Source: SG8-41 sp029864385 (GTDB lineage: Bacteria; Pseudomonadota; Gammaproteobacteria; Burkholderiales; SG8-41). Taken from it: DNA of 30,107 nucleotides. Below are positions 8,041 to 15,377 of the stretch, piece after piece (within the stretch, counting starts at the first letter, position 1; the number at the start of each line of letters is the position of its first letter). Under the pieces are notes generated by a model. The model was not told where the DNA came from and made no database searches. It saw only the letters and a program-made list of their open reading frames with translations. A program made the translations under genes and the position numbers. Location of the stretch: positions 1 to 30,107 of the forward strand of contig JAOTTL010000020.1 in the NCBI GenBank assembly GCA_029864385.1. The letters run 5' to 3'.

Positions 8041-8430
8041 ATGTCGATAGCCGCCTCTGCATTCGATCTTAGCAACGGCGCCGTGGTGTTACGCCTGATC
8101 TGCGCGTTGTTCTTCTTTCCACATATCTATTTCAAGGTCGTCGGCAATCCGCCGCCGGCCCTCGGTTTCTTCGTCAAGGCCGGGTTCAAGCCACCGGTGT
8201 TCTACATGCGCCTTGCCATAGTGGTCGAGACGGTGGCCGCGCTGGGTCTGTTGTTCGCCATTTACACCCCGTGGGCGGCGCTGCTCGCCGCGGCCAGCCT
8301 CGCGGTCGCCGCCGTCGCCGTGTGCTTCTTCAACGGCTCGGTCAAGTGGCTGTGGAACCTTGGCGGCATGGAATTCTGCGTGTTCTGGGCCATCGCGTGT
8401 GTCGCCGTCGCCATGCTGTATTGGAACTAA
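8041..8430 (+). CDS. DoxX-family integral membrane protein
   Basis: The 129-residue protein is almost wholly hydrophobic, with four predicted membrane helices (roughly residues 12-30, 55-75, 80-97 and 107-127) and the DoxX-like RLICALFFFPHIYFKV start and GxGFFxKAGFKPP loop. DoxX/DoxD-like proteins are small inner-membrane proteins linked to redox or quinone-associated functions, mostly uncharacterised. AGGAG sits about seven bases before the ATG. The NTF2-like gene follows 63 bp downstream in the same direction, which suggests a two-gene operon. Confidence 0.85.
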   Translation: MSIAASAFDLSNGAVVLRLICALFFFPHIYFKVVGNPPPALGFFVKAGFKPPVFYMRLAIVVETVAALGLLFAIYTPWAALLAAASLAVAAVAVCFFNGSVKWLWNLGGMEFCVFWAIACVAVAMLYWN

Positions 8431-8493
8431 GCCGCGGCAACATTGACCACACCTGAACCGGGCCGGGCTCGAGCGCGGCGCGAAAGAAATGAA

Positions 8494-9102
8494 ATGACCG
8501 ATGAGAGGACGGAGCAGCTGCGGATACGCCAGCTCGTCGAGAGCTGGGCTGTCTGGCGCGACGCCGGCCATTGGGACCGCTTCCGCTCGGTGTGGCATCC
8601 GGACGGAGTAATGATGGCCACCTGGTGCCAGGCCCCGTTCGAGGAATTCATCACGGCCTCCATCGACGGCTGGGACCGGGGCGTGAGGATCCTCCATTTC
8701 CTGGGCGGCTCTTCGATCGACGTTGCCGGCAACCGTGCCGTCGCGCAAACCAAGATGACCATCTCGCAACGCGCCAACGTCGAGGACGTGCTCTGCGACG
8801 TCGTGTGCACGGGGCGTTTCTACGATTTCTTCGAGAAGCGCAGTGGCGCGTGGGGCATGGTGCTGCGCCAGCCGATCTACGAGAAGGACCGCATCGACCC
8901 GATCGATCCGGGCGCGGAGCTCAAGCTCGACGCCGCGTTACTGGCTCAGTTCCCCGAGGGTTATCGCCACCTCGCCTACCTGCAGTCGCGGATCGGCTAC
9001 CCGGTCAAGCGCGACATGCCCGGCCTCAGCGGGCCCGAAGTGGAACGGCTCTACGCCCGCGGCGCCGACTGGCTCTCCGGCAAGCCCCTCGCCCGCGAGT
9101 AG
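8494..9102 (+). CDS. NTF2-like (SnoaL-type) protein
   Basis: The 202-residue protein begins RTEQLRIRQLVESWAVWRDA, then HWDRFRSVWHPDG, the common N-terminal helix-strand start of the nuclear-transport-factor-2 fold, where the Trp/Asp pocket residues often sit. The middle (SIDVAGNRAVAQTKMTI) and the DVVCTGRFYDFFEK strand fit the same cone-shaped sheet. The last 60 residues extend beyond the usual domain. Such proteins serve as small isomerases, dehydratases or lyases, or as binding subunits; no specific reaction can be read here. ATG 8494 is chosen over an upstream TTG at 8443 because it gives the normal domain start. The Shine-Dalgarno is weak. Confidence 0.85.
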   Translation: MTDERTEQLRIRQLVESWAVWRDAGHWDRFRSVWHPDGVMMATWCQAPFEEFITASIDGWDRGVRILHFLGGSSIDVAGNRAVAQTKMTISQRANVEDVLCDVVCTGRFYDFFEKRSGAWGMVLRQPIYEKDRIDPIDPGAELKLDAALLAQFPEGYRHLAYLQSRIGYPVKRDMPGLSGPEVERLYARGADWLSGKPLARE

Positions 9103-9140
9103 CTTGAATTGAGCCGCCGATGAATGCCGACGATACAGGA

Positions 9141-9295
9141 GAAGTGATGAATAATGGTGATGGAAAATGGTGACGCGAAATGGTGATGAAGAATGCACGC
9201 AATGCCGTACATCACCACGAATCATCACCATCTTTCATCACCAGTACCCATCACCATTTTCTTGTGACCGGTCACGGGACACCGGTCACGCTTTA
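9141..9295. repeat. Palindromic GGTGATG/CATCACC element A3
   Basis: The left arm (about 9143-9192) has four GGTGATG-type units. The right arm (about 9209-9260) has five CATCACC-type units ending in CCATTTTC. It is followed by a perfect 9-bp hairpin, GTGACCGGT/ACCGGTCAC (9264-9272 and 9281-9289). The order of units, the CGCCGTAC-like centre and the trailing CCGGTCACGGG hairpin recur in element A5 at 29475-29608. It lies between convergent genes. Confidence 0.85.
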
Positions 9296-10219
9296 TCAGG
9301 CTTCCGTAGGAAGAAAGCCCTCGATCGAAAGATACCGCTCCCCGGTATCGTAGTTGAACCCGAGCACGACCGTGCCTTCAGGAATCTCAGGCAGCTTCTG
9401 CGCAATTGCGGCAAGCGTCGCACCCGACGAGATACCCACCAGCACCCCCTCCTCGCGCGCAGCGCGGCGCGCCATTTCCTTGGCGGCTTCGGCGTCGACC
9501 TGGATCACCCCATCGAGGAGTTGCGTGTGGAGGTTCTTTGGTATGAAACCGGCGCCGATGCCCTGGATCGGGTGCGGCGAGGGCTTGCCACCCGAGATCA
9601 CAGGCGACGCAGCAGGTTCCACCGCGTAGACCTTGAGCTTGGGCCAGGCCTTCTTGAGCACTTGCGCGCAGCCGGTAATATGGCCCCCGGTGCCGACGCC
9701 GGTGATGAGCACGTCCGCGCCTTTCGGGAAGTCATTCAAGATCTCCTTGGCCGTCGCGTCCCGGTGCACTGCAATGTTCGCCTCGTTCTCGAACTGTTGC
9801 GGCATCCACGCGCCGGGGGTCTCCTCGAGGATCTGCTGCGCCCGCTCGATCGCTCCGGGCATGCCCTTCTCGCGCGGCGTCAGCACGAGTTTGGCACCGT
9901 ACGCGAGCAACAACCGCCGGCGCTCGATCGACATGCTGTCGGGCATGGTCAGGATGAGCGGATAGCCTTTCACGGCCGCGACCATCGCCAACCCGATCCC
10001 GGTGTTGCCCGAGGTCGGCTCGACGATCGTGGCCCCGGGCTTCAACCTGCCGCTGCGCTCGGCGTCCTCGACCATTGACAGGCCGATGCGGTCCTTGATT
10101 GAGCCGCCCGGATTGGCGCGCTCGGACTTGATCCACACCTGGTGCTTGGCGCCGAACAGGCGGTTTACACGGATGTGCGGCGTGTTGCCGATCGTGGCGA
10201 GAATATTGTCAGCTTTCAT
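9296..10219 (-). CDS. cysK: Cysteine synthase (O-acetylserine sulfhydrylase)
   Basis: The 307-residue fold-type II PLP enzyme shows NTPHIRVNRL, the Schiff-base lysine Lys42 in NPGGSIKDR, the asparagine loop EPTSGNTGIGLA that grips the substrate carboxylate, the PLP-phosphate loop TGVGTGGHITG, and the closing GISSGATLAA block. It makes cysteine from O-acetylserine and sulfide in the cytoplasm. Length and motifs agree with CysK rather than with cystathionine beta-synthase. AAGGAT precedes the ATG at 10219. There is no cysE or sulfate gene nearby, so it stands alone. Its 3' end abuts palindrome A3. Confidence 0.95.
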   Translation of the reverse strand: MKADNILATIGNTPHIRVNRLFGAKHQVWIKSERANPGGSIKDRIGLSMVEDAERSGRLKPGATIVEPTSGNTGIGLAMVAAVKGYPLILTMPDSMSIERRRLLLAYGAKLVLTPREKGMPGAIERAQQILEETPGAWMPQQFENEANIAVHRDATAKEILNDFPKGADVLITGVGTGGHITGCAQVLKKAWPKLKVYAVEPAASPVISGGKPSPHPIQGIGAGFIPKNLHTQLLDGVIQVDAEAAKEMARRAAREEGVLVGISSGATLAAIAQKLPEIPEGTVVLGFNYDTGERYLSIEGFLPTEA

Positions 10220-10304
10220 GGGTATCCTTGTGATTGTTGGTATCGTTCAAGAATGCGTGATGGCGAACGCATCCCATCTCCGTCATTTTCTATCGGCAAC
10301 GGGA

Positions 10305-10455
10305 CGCTTGTCGAGCGCACCGATTCATCACTCATCACTCGTCACCGCCTCAGCCGCCGTCAGTCGTTACGCTCTTCAACCCCGTCACTCGTCAGTCATG
10401 CCCCCTTTTTTTCTCCAGTCACTAGCCACAGGGTTTCAAGTCGTCAGTCATCAGC
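10305..10455. repeat. 7-nt GTCACTC-type repeat block
   Basis: The divergent gap between cysK and the phosphatase gene is filled with degenerate units such as ATCACTC, GTCACTC, GTCAGTC and GTCACTA, mostly on a 7-nt spacing. It runs to within about 12 bases of the GTG start at 10468. A CATAAT box at 10456-10461 follows directly after the last unit. Confidence 0.75.
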
Positions 10456-10467
10456 CATAATACGTCC

Positions 10468-11034
10468 GTGGTCTATCGTGTCCTCTTTGCGGGTGCTCTG
10501 CTCGCGCTTCTCATCAGCCCCGTACCTGCGGCTGAGCCACTGCCGCTTGCCGAGCTCGCCAAGCCGGGGCGCGTGCTAATGCTGCGCCATGCGCTCGCGC
10601 CGGGCATTGGGGACCCGGAAGACTTCATGCTTCGCGACTGCTCGACGCAGCGCAACCTCGATGCGACCGGCCGCACCCAGGCGGTGAAGCTGGGCCAGCG
10701 CCTCGCCGGTGCCGGCGTCTCGCGCGCGTGGGTCTATTCCAGCCAGTGGTGCCGTTGCCTCGATACCGCGCGGCTGCTCGATCTCGGACCGGTCAAGGAG
10801 CTACCCGCACTCAACTCGTTCTTCGACCGGCCGCAGGATCGCGCAGCGAGCATCGCCGCGCTGCGCGCGTTTCTCGCGAAGCTTCCTGCCGACGGACTGC
10901 CGGTGGTGCTGGTGACGCACCAGGTCACGATCAAGGCCATCACCGGGGAGTTCGCCCTCTCAGGCGGCGGCACGATCCTTCAGCTCGACGGCTCCGCGAC
11001 GCCGCGCGTCCTCGGCGAAATCCAGGCGAACTGA
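10468..11034 (+). CDS. Exported histidine phosphatase-family protein
   Basis: The 188-residue protein starts with a signal peptide (hydrophobic residues 5-17, cleavage near PVPAAE), so it likely acts in the periplasm. The mature part is a phosphoglycerate-mutase-like histidine phosphatase: VLMLRHALAPG with the Arg40-His41 pair that becomes phosphorylated, the WVYSSQWCRCLDTARLL block, and the second histidine His151 in VLVTHQVTI. The third RHG position is Ala rather than Gly. The substrate is unknown. The start is GTG with no visible Shine-Dalgarno; a CATAAT box ends seven bases before it, so the message could be nearly leaderless. The NHL propeller gene follows after 28 bp, probably in the same operon. 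Confidence 0.88.
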   Translation: MVYRVLFAGALLALLISPVPAAEPLPLAELAKPGRVLMLRHALAPGIGDPEDFMLRDCSTQRNLDATGRTQAVKLGQRLAGAGVSRAWVYSSQWCRCLDTARLLDLGPVKELPALNSFFDRPQDRAASIAALRAFLAKLPADGLPVVLVTHQVTIKAITGEFALSGGGTILQLDGSATPRVLGEIQAN

Positions 11035-11062
11035 AATCCGCCCCGTACAGGAGTTCACGCCC

Positions 11063-11932
11063 ATGCGTGCCATCGTTCTCGCCGTTCTCGTCTTCTTCGC
11101 GCCGCTCGCCATGGCGCAATCGTCGCTGAAGGTCTCGCAACTCGCCGAATTCGCGGACGGTCTCGCGCAGCCGCACGACGCGGCATTCTCGCCCGACGGA
11201 AAGCTCATCTATCTCACCGACATGGCGAACAGCCGCATGGTCGTGCTGGACGCGATGACGCTCCGGCTGGTCGGCAAATTTGGGGCAAACGATCTGTCGC
11301 GCCCGCACGACGCCGAGTTCGACCGGGCCGGGCGTCTGCTGGTGGCCGACACCGGCAATGGCCGCGTCGCGATCTATGAGGTCAAGGGTGCCGAGGCAAA
11401 GCTGGTCGGCGAGCTCAAAGGGCTTTCGAACCCCGAGGGTGTCGCGGTCGCCCCGGACGGCCGGGTCTTCGTCACCAATACGGGCGGCGGCTCGGTGAGC
11501 CTGTTCCGCGATGGCCGGCACGAGCGCACCGTCGGGCGCTATGGCGACGGTGAGAGCGAGTTCGCGAGCCCGCATGACATCGAGGCGGCGGCCGACGGCA
11601 GCATCTACGTCGTCGACTCGGGCAATCACCGCGTGCAGGTTTTCAGCGCGGACATGAAACACCGCGCCAGCTTTGGCGCCGCCCTCAAGCTCAACGAGCC
11701 GAAGTATCTCCACTTCGACGGTGAGCATGTCTGGCTCGCCGACGAATACAACCACCGGATCCTGCTCCTCGACCGCCGCCATCGCCTCCTCGGCGTGCTT
11801 GGCACCGGCCAGCGCGGCCGGGGACCCAACGCGTTCTACAAGCCCGAGGCCGTGCTTGCCCGCGCGCCGCACGTCTGGGTCATCGACACTTACAACGACC
11901 GGATCGTCCTGCTCCGTGTCGAAAAGCCGTAG
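11063..11932 (+). CDS. Exported NHL-repeat six-bladed beta-propeller protein
   Basis: The 289-residue product has a signal peptide (cleavage near PLAMAQ) and repeated propeller strands of NHL type: QPHDAAFSPDGKLIYLTD, RPHDAEFDRAGRLLVADTGN, NPEGVAVAPDGRVFVTNTG, SPHDIEAAADGSIYVVDSGN, then two weaker blades ending in HVWVIDTYNDRIVLL. The HD and D-x-GN positions are those that bind metal or substrate in peptidylglycine lyase-like propellers. I infer a periplasmic binding or lyase protein without a known substrate. AGGAG lies about 10 bases before the ATG. It follows the histidine phosphatase closely and is probably cotranscribed with it. Confidence 0.9.
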   Translation: MRAIVLAVLVFFAPLAMAQSSLKVSQLAEFADGLAQPHDAAFSPDGKLIYLTDMANSRMVVLDAMTLRLVGKFGANDLSRPHDAEFDRAGRLLVADTGNGRVAIYEVKGAEAKLVGELKGLSNPEGVAVAPDGRVFVTNTGGGSVSLFRDGRHERTVGRYGDGESEFASPHDIEAAADGSIYVVDSGNHRVQVFSADMKHRASFGAALKLNEPKYLHFDGEHVWLADEYNHRILLLDRRHRLLGVLGTGQRGRGPNAFYKPEAVLARAPHVWVIDTYNDRIVLLRVEKP

Positions 11933-12021
11933 TGGGAACCGCGGAGACGCAGAGAGAAACCAGCTACGATTTACGACTCACGGCTCACTTGGCCAGTCAC
12001 TATGATCTTCTGGTCTCACAG

Positions 12022-12436
12022 GGTTTCTTGAGACCGGTTCTAGTCACTGCAATAGCAGTTCCGCGCCTTACATCCCGAGCATCCGCCCGATCTCGGCGAT
12101 GTAGCGGCTCGCCCGCAGGCCCTCGGCGACTGCCGAGTCCACGACGTTTTCGAAACCTTCGTGGATCGCGTGCAAGCCGTCTCGCACCCAATGGTGCCTG
12201 CGCACCGGGGAGCTCAGCACATTCTTGAGCGTCTCGACTTCGTCTCGCAGCACCTGGACATCGCGCGTGCCGCCCTGCACTTGTTTCAGATCCCGCTCCA
12301 GGGCCTCGAGCAGTGTTTCCACCTCGTGCAGGTCGATCTCGGGCGGGTTTTCCACCCTGCGTTCTTGGTCCGCCACCGGGAACTCTCCTGAAAATGGACC
12401 GTATTATTTTGTCACCAAAACCCGTCTCAAGAAACC
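12022..12436. repeat. 13-bp perfect inverted repeat around a small gene
   Basis: GGTTTCTTGAGAC at 12022-12034 and its exact complement GTCTCAAGAAACC at 12424-12436 bracket the small gene at 12068-12376. The right copy is followed by CGGTT, completing an AAACCGGTTT palindrome; the left copy is also followed by CGGTT. No transposase is present between them. Confidence 0.5.
12068..12376 (-). CDS. Conserved-looking hypothetical protein, coiled-coil N-terminal half
   Basis: I do not recognise this 102-residue protein. Residues 10-60 are strongly helical with heptad spacing (IDLHEVETLLEALERDLKQV, then LRDEVETLKNVL), which suggests a coiled coil. The C-terminal part, GLHAIHEGFENVVDSAVAEG and then RYIAEIGRMLGM, looks like amphipathic helices. 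There is no signal peptide, membrane segment or cysteine. Upstream of the ATG at 12376, the minus strand reads CAGGAGAGTTCCCGGTGG, which offers a GGAG site about 12 bases away. It is a single small gene, possibly with the 38-aa membrane protein upstream. Confidence 0.65.
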   Translation of the reverse strand: MADQERRVENPPEIDLHEVETLLEALERDLKQVQGGTRDVQVLRDEVETLKNVLSSPVRRHHWVRDGLHAIHEGFENVVDSAVAEGLRASRYIAEIGRMLGM

Positions 12437-12473
12437 GGTTTGCAGCCCTCCATCCCCCATATACGGCGGTTTT

Positions 12474-12590
12474 CTATGAATCGGGGGGACGTTCCCCGTC
12501 GGGCGGGTCTTTCGGGATCAGGCAGTCGAACATCAGATAGGCGAAGACACCGATGACGGCGATGCTGAGCAGTGCAATCGTGACGCTCAT
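12474..12590 (-). CDS. Small single-pass membrane protein (38 aa)
   Basis: ATG at 12590 gives MSVTIALLSIAVIGVFAYLM followed by FDCLIPKDPPDGERPPDS. The first 20 residues form one membrane helix and the tail is proline-rich and charged. The layout recalls small transporter-associated subunits such as KdpF, but no kdp genes are near and the identity is not claimed. The frame is open further upstream to 12698, but the 36 extra residues lack protein-like character, so I prefer the internal ATG. The Shine-Dalgarno is weak. Confidence 0.5.
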   Translation of the reverse strand: MSVTIALLSIAVIGVFAYLMFDCLIPKDPPDGERPPDS

Positions 12591-12790
12591 GTCGTTCTCG
12601 TTCACGTGCGGTGTTAGCGGGCCCCCTTGCCAGCCGCGCCGGATTGGGAGGAGTCGGAATGAGACCTCCAGATTGTCAAAAAGTGCCCCGGATCTCATCG
12701 CGTCCTTACTGGGGTACTGAATCCCCAGGACCCCTTGGAATCATCGGTCGACACCGGTGACCGGTCACGGGTCACGCAATGACCAGGCCA
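12591..12790. other. Intergenic region with ACCGGTGACCGGTCACGGG hairpin
   Basis: The gap between the asparaginase gene (ending at 12791, minus) and the 38-aa gene holds a run of GACCGGTCAC-type palindromes at about 12750-12775, the same motif that trails palindromes A3 and A5. It could fold downstream of the asparaginase message. A TTGACA on the minus strand (12675-12680) has no matching -10 box. Confidence 0.5.
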
Positions 12791-13792
12791 TCAGTATTGC
12801 TCGAAGATCGTCTGAATCGCCTCTGGATCACGGGTTCTCGTTAGTGCCAGTGCAAGCAGCAGCGCGGACTTGTGCGGAGACAGATTGTCTGCCACGACCA
12901 TGCCCGGCATGTACCAATTGTTGTGCTGGACGACCCGGCCTTCACCCACACGGGAGCCCTGTACGACCACCGCCTCGCGACTGGCCGCGATGCGGGCCAA
13001 CTCCTTGGCCAGGTTTCCGGTCGCGCCCGCGCCGGTGCCCGCCACCACCAGCCCCTGCGCCCCCTGCCGGATCGCGGCGTCCGCCTGACCCGGGCGGGAA
13101 CCCGCATGGATATAGAGGATGTCGACGTTTGGCACGCGCTCTGTCGCCGTGAGTTCGAACTCGCTGTCGATCGTATGGCGCCGGGTTGGCGTACGGTAGT
13201 ACACGATCTTGTCCGCGTCCGCATAACCGAGCAATCCCACATCGCGGCTGCGAAAGGTATGCACGCGATAGGTATTGGTCTTGGTCACATCGCGCGCCGC
13301 GTTGATTTCACCATTGGTCACGACGACAACGCCTTTGCCGTGAGTCTCGGGCGCGCTCGCGACTCTGACGGCATCCAGAAGATTGACCGGCCCGTCGGTG
13401 CTCAGCGCGGTGTACGGCCGCTGCGCGCCCGTTACCACGATCGACTTCGTGCTGTGCACCGTCAGGTTCAAAAAATACGCCGTCTCTTCCAGACTGTTTG
13501 TGCCGTGGACCAGGACGAGTCCGTCCACTTCGGGAAGCCGCAACAGGCTTTCAGCCCGCATGGCCAACCGGCGCAGATCTTCCAGGGTCGCAACATCGTG
13601 CGGATTCGCCTCGTCCACGTGCACGCGCGCGACCGCTTCGATCTCGGGCAGCGTGGCCAGCAGTTCCTGGCCGGTCATGCGCGGACGGCCGCTGCGGCCG
13701 TAGCGCAGGAAGTCCATCCGGTCCTTGCCCTGGCTCGGCAGGGTGCCAGGAGCCATCAGCAGGCGCAGTCGGGGGTGGTCGCTCTTGTCCAT
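12791..13792 (-). CDS. L-asparaginase-family protein with substituted active-site Asp
   Basis: The 333-residue protein matches bacterial asparaginases along its length. The nucleophile loop reads LMAPGTLPSQ with Thr17 kept at the Thr12 position (E. coli type II numbering). The second motif reads HGTNSLEETAYFLN: Thr98 is kept, but the aspartate that follows it in HGTDT (Asp90) is Asn99. The lysine of DVTKTNT is Lys171. Also present are TGAQRPYTALSTDGPVN and the C-terminal GNLAKEL segment. It has no signal peptide, so it would be cytoplasmic. The activity may be on asparagine, glutamine or another amide, or be altered by the Asp-to-Asn change. The start at ATG 13792 has only a weak ribosome binding site. 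The MFS gene lies upstream on the same strand. Confidence 0.88.
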   Translation of the reverse strand: MDKSDHPRLRLLMAPGTLPSQGKDRMDFLRYGRSGRPRMTGQELLATLPEIEAVARVHVDEANPHDVATLEDLRRLAMRAESLLRLPEVDGLVLVHGTNSLEETAYFLNLTVHSTKSIVVTGAQRPYTALSTDGPVNLLDAVRVASAPETHGKGVVVVTNGEINAARDVTKTNTYRVHTFRSRDVGLLGYADADKIVYYRTPTRRHTIDSEFELTATERVPNVDILYIHAGSRPGQADAAIRQGAQGLVVAGTGAGATGNLAKELARIAASREAVVVQGSRVGEGRVVQHNNWYMPGMVVADNLSPHKSALLLALALTRTRDPEAIQTIFEQY

Positions 13793-13856
13793 ATAAGTTA
13801 ACTCAGCTTACTACAACTGCCGGGTACCCTTCGCCGCCGATTAGTGCCTTGATATC

Positions 13857-13925
13857 CGTGAATGGTGAATAGTGAATAGACGAAACCGCGCGTTGCCACT
13901 CATCACTCATCACTCGTCACCCGTC
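13857..13925. repeat. Inverted 7-nt repeat block (GTGAATA / ATCACTC)
   Basis: GTGAATGGTGAATAGTGAATA on the left (as three 7-mers) faces CATCACTCATCACTCGTCACC units on the right (three to four 7-mers), so the two halves are loosely complementary. It fills the gap between the MFS and asparaginase genes. Confidence 0.75.
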
Positions 13926-15138
13926 ACCGTTCTTGAAGCCGGGCAAGGCGCCGCGCCGGAATCACCCCCAGCAGCGCGACCACCCCCAGGCTCGCGAACG
14001 CGAGTCCCCAGGCAACGAGCTCCCCGCGACCGCCGGCGAGATCCAGCACCACGCCGAATACGGTGGGTGAGATGAAGCCGGTTCCGAAACCCACGAGGGA
14101 GTACAAGGTCAAAGTGGCTCCGCGGTGCGCAGGTTCGGTCGCGTTCACCACGCCTGCGGTCATGGTGCCGGCGTCGATGCCGATGAAGTACATGTGCACG
14201 GCTGCGAACACCAGCAGTCCGATCCAGGGCGAGCCGGCGAGGAATCCAATGGTGCAGCTGGCGATCGCGGACAGCGTGGGTCCAAAGGTCATCACGCGTG
14301 CGCGGCCGAAGCGCAACGCCAACTCATTGCCGCTCACGCTGGCGAGCGGCCCGAGCAGAAAGATGACCGCCGCCGTTAGCGCAACGGAAACCGGCACGCT
14401 CTCGGCGCCGCTCCGCAGACCGACGGCAAAGGTGAGAAAGGCGACCAGCCATGAGCGCGTCGCGTGCAGCTCCCACGAGTGCGCGGCCGTGGCGAAAAGG
14501 TACGGACGCACGGCTCGATTGCGGAGCACCGGCCGGAAGTCGAACAGCGCCGGACGCGTGGCCGGTCGGGGTACCCGTCGCTCCAGCGCGAGCACGATGA
14601 TCGCGGCGGCAAGCAGTGGCCCGGCGCTCGCCGCCAGGAAGGCGATCCGCCAGCCAAAGGCCTCGGCCATCGCGCCAGCGAGGATGAGCGATGCGCTGGC
14701 GCCCACGCCGAAGGTGGCGCCATAGATGGCGGCGCCGCGGCTCTGCAAGGGACCCTCCAGGCGGTCGGTCAGCGCCTTCATTCCGGGGATGTAGGTGCCC
14801 GCCAGTCCGACGCCGATCAGCGCCTGGCACACGAACGCCGACCAGAATCCGCTCGCCACGAAGGAAAACCCCAGCGCGCCGCTCGCGGCAACGATCGCCG
14901 CCACCAAGTACACCCGGCGCGCGTCGACCCGATCGGTGAGCGGACCGAGGATGGGCACGCCCGCCATGTAGCCGCCGAGCACGATACCGCTGATCAAGCC
15001 CGCCTGGGCATTGTTCAGCTCGAACTCGGGCGCCAGCACTGGCAGCAGCGTCACGAAGGCAGAGAACGCCGTCATGCTCAGCGCTTCGGCGCAGCAAATC
15101 GTGGCGATGAGGCGAACGGAAGGTGTGCTCACGTGCAT
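13924..15138 (-). CDS. Major facilitator superfamily transporter
   Basis: The 404-residue protein has about twelve hydrophobic helices. The loop between helices 2 and 3 reads GPLTDRVDARRVYLV, the MFS signature; helix 4-5 has GVGLAGTYIPGMKAL. A central polar loop (ERRVPRPATRPALFDF) divides the two halves, and the second half repeats the pattern with RFGRARVMTFGP. Substrate and direction of transport are not evident; the family placement suggests a small organic solute or drug. ATG 15138 lacks a clear Shine-Dalgarno, and a GTG two codons in (15132) is possible. It is divergent from the acyl-CoA dehydrogenase. Confidence 0.92.
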   Translation of the reverse strand: MHVSTPSVRLIATICCAEALSMTAFSAFVTLLPVLAPEFELNNAQAGLISGIVLGGYMAGVPILGPLTDRVDARRVYLVAAIVAASGALGFSFVASGFWSAFVCQALIGVGLAGTYIPGMKALTDRLEGPLQSRGAAIYGATFGVGASASLILAGAMAEAFGWRIAFLAASAGPLLAAAIIVLALERRVPRPATRPALFDFRPVLRNRAVRPYLFATAAHSWELHATRSWLVAFLTFAVGLRSGAESVPVSVALTAAVIFLLGPLASVSGNELALRFGRARVMTFGPTLSAIASCTIGFLAGSPWIGLLVFAAVHMYFIGIDAGTMTAGVVNATEPAHRGATLTLYSLVGFGTGFISPTVFGVVLDLAGGRGELVAWGLAFASLGVVALLGVIPARRLARLQER

Positions 15139-15377
15139 TCAGTCAGTGCTTCGTCACTGCCGCACTGTATCACCAAGGACTTGAACCGCCGAGACGAGAG
15201 GACATGGAGTATTACGGAGCGAATATCGTTTCCGCGGTGCCGGTCACGCGGTATCATGTTTCGGCTCACCAATTGCGCTTTTTCAGACGGGAGACCGCGT
15301 CTGTCGCTTGCATGGCGGGCGTCGACCTGCTGATGGCTGTCCCCCACCGATTTTCATCCATTGGAGCACAGTGCGTC

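Noticed and set aside
10940..11872. Minus-strand frame of 310 codons opposite the NHL protein
   Set aside because: High-GC antisense shadow; the plus frame has a signal peptide, ribosome site and repeats of the NHL family.
15123..15377. Upstream extension of the acyl-CoA dehydrogenase by 85 codons
   Set aside because: The added residues match no family domain and overlap the divergent MFS start; ATG 15378 gives the normal protein.
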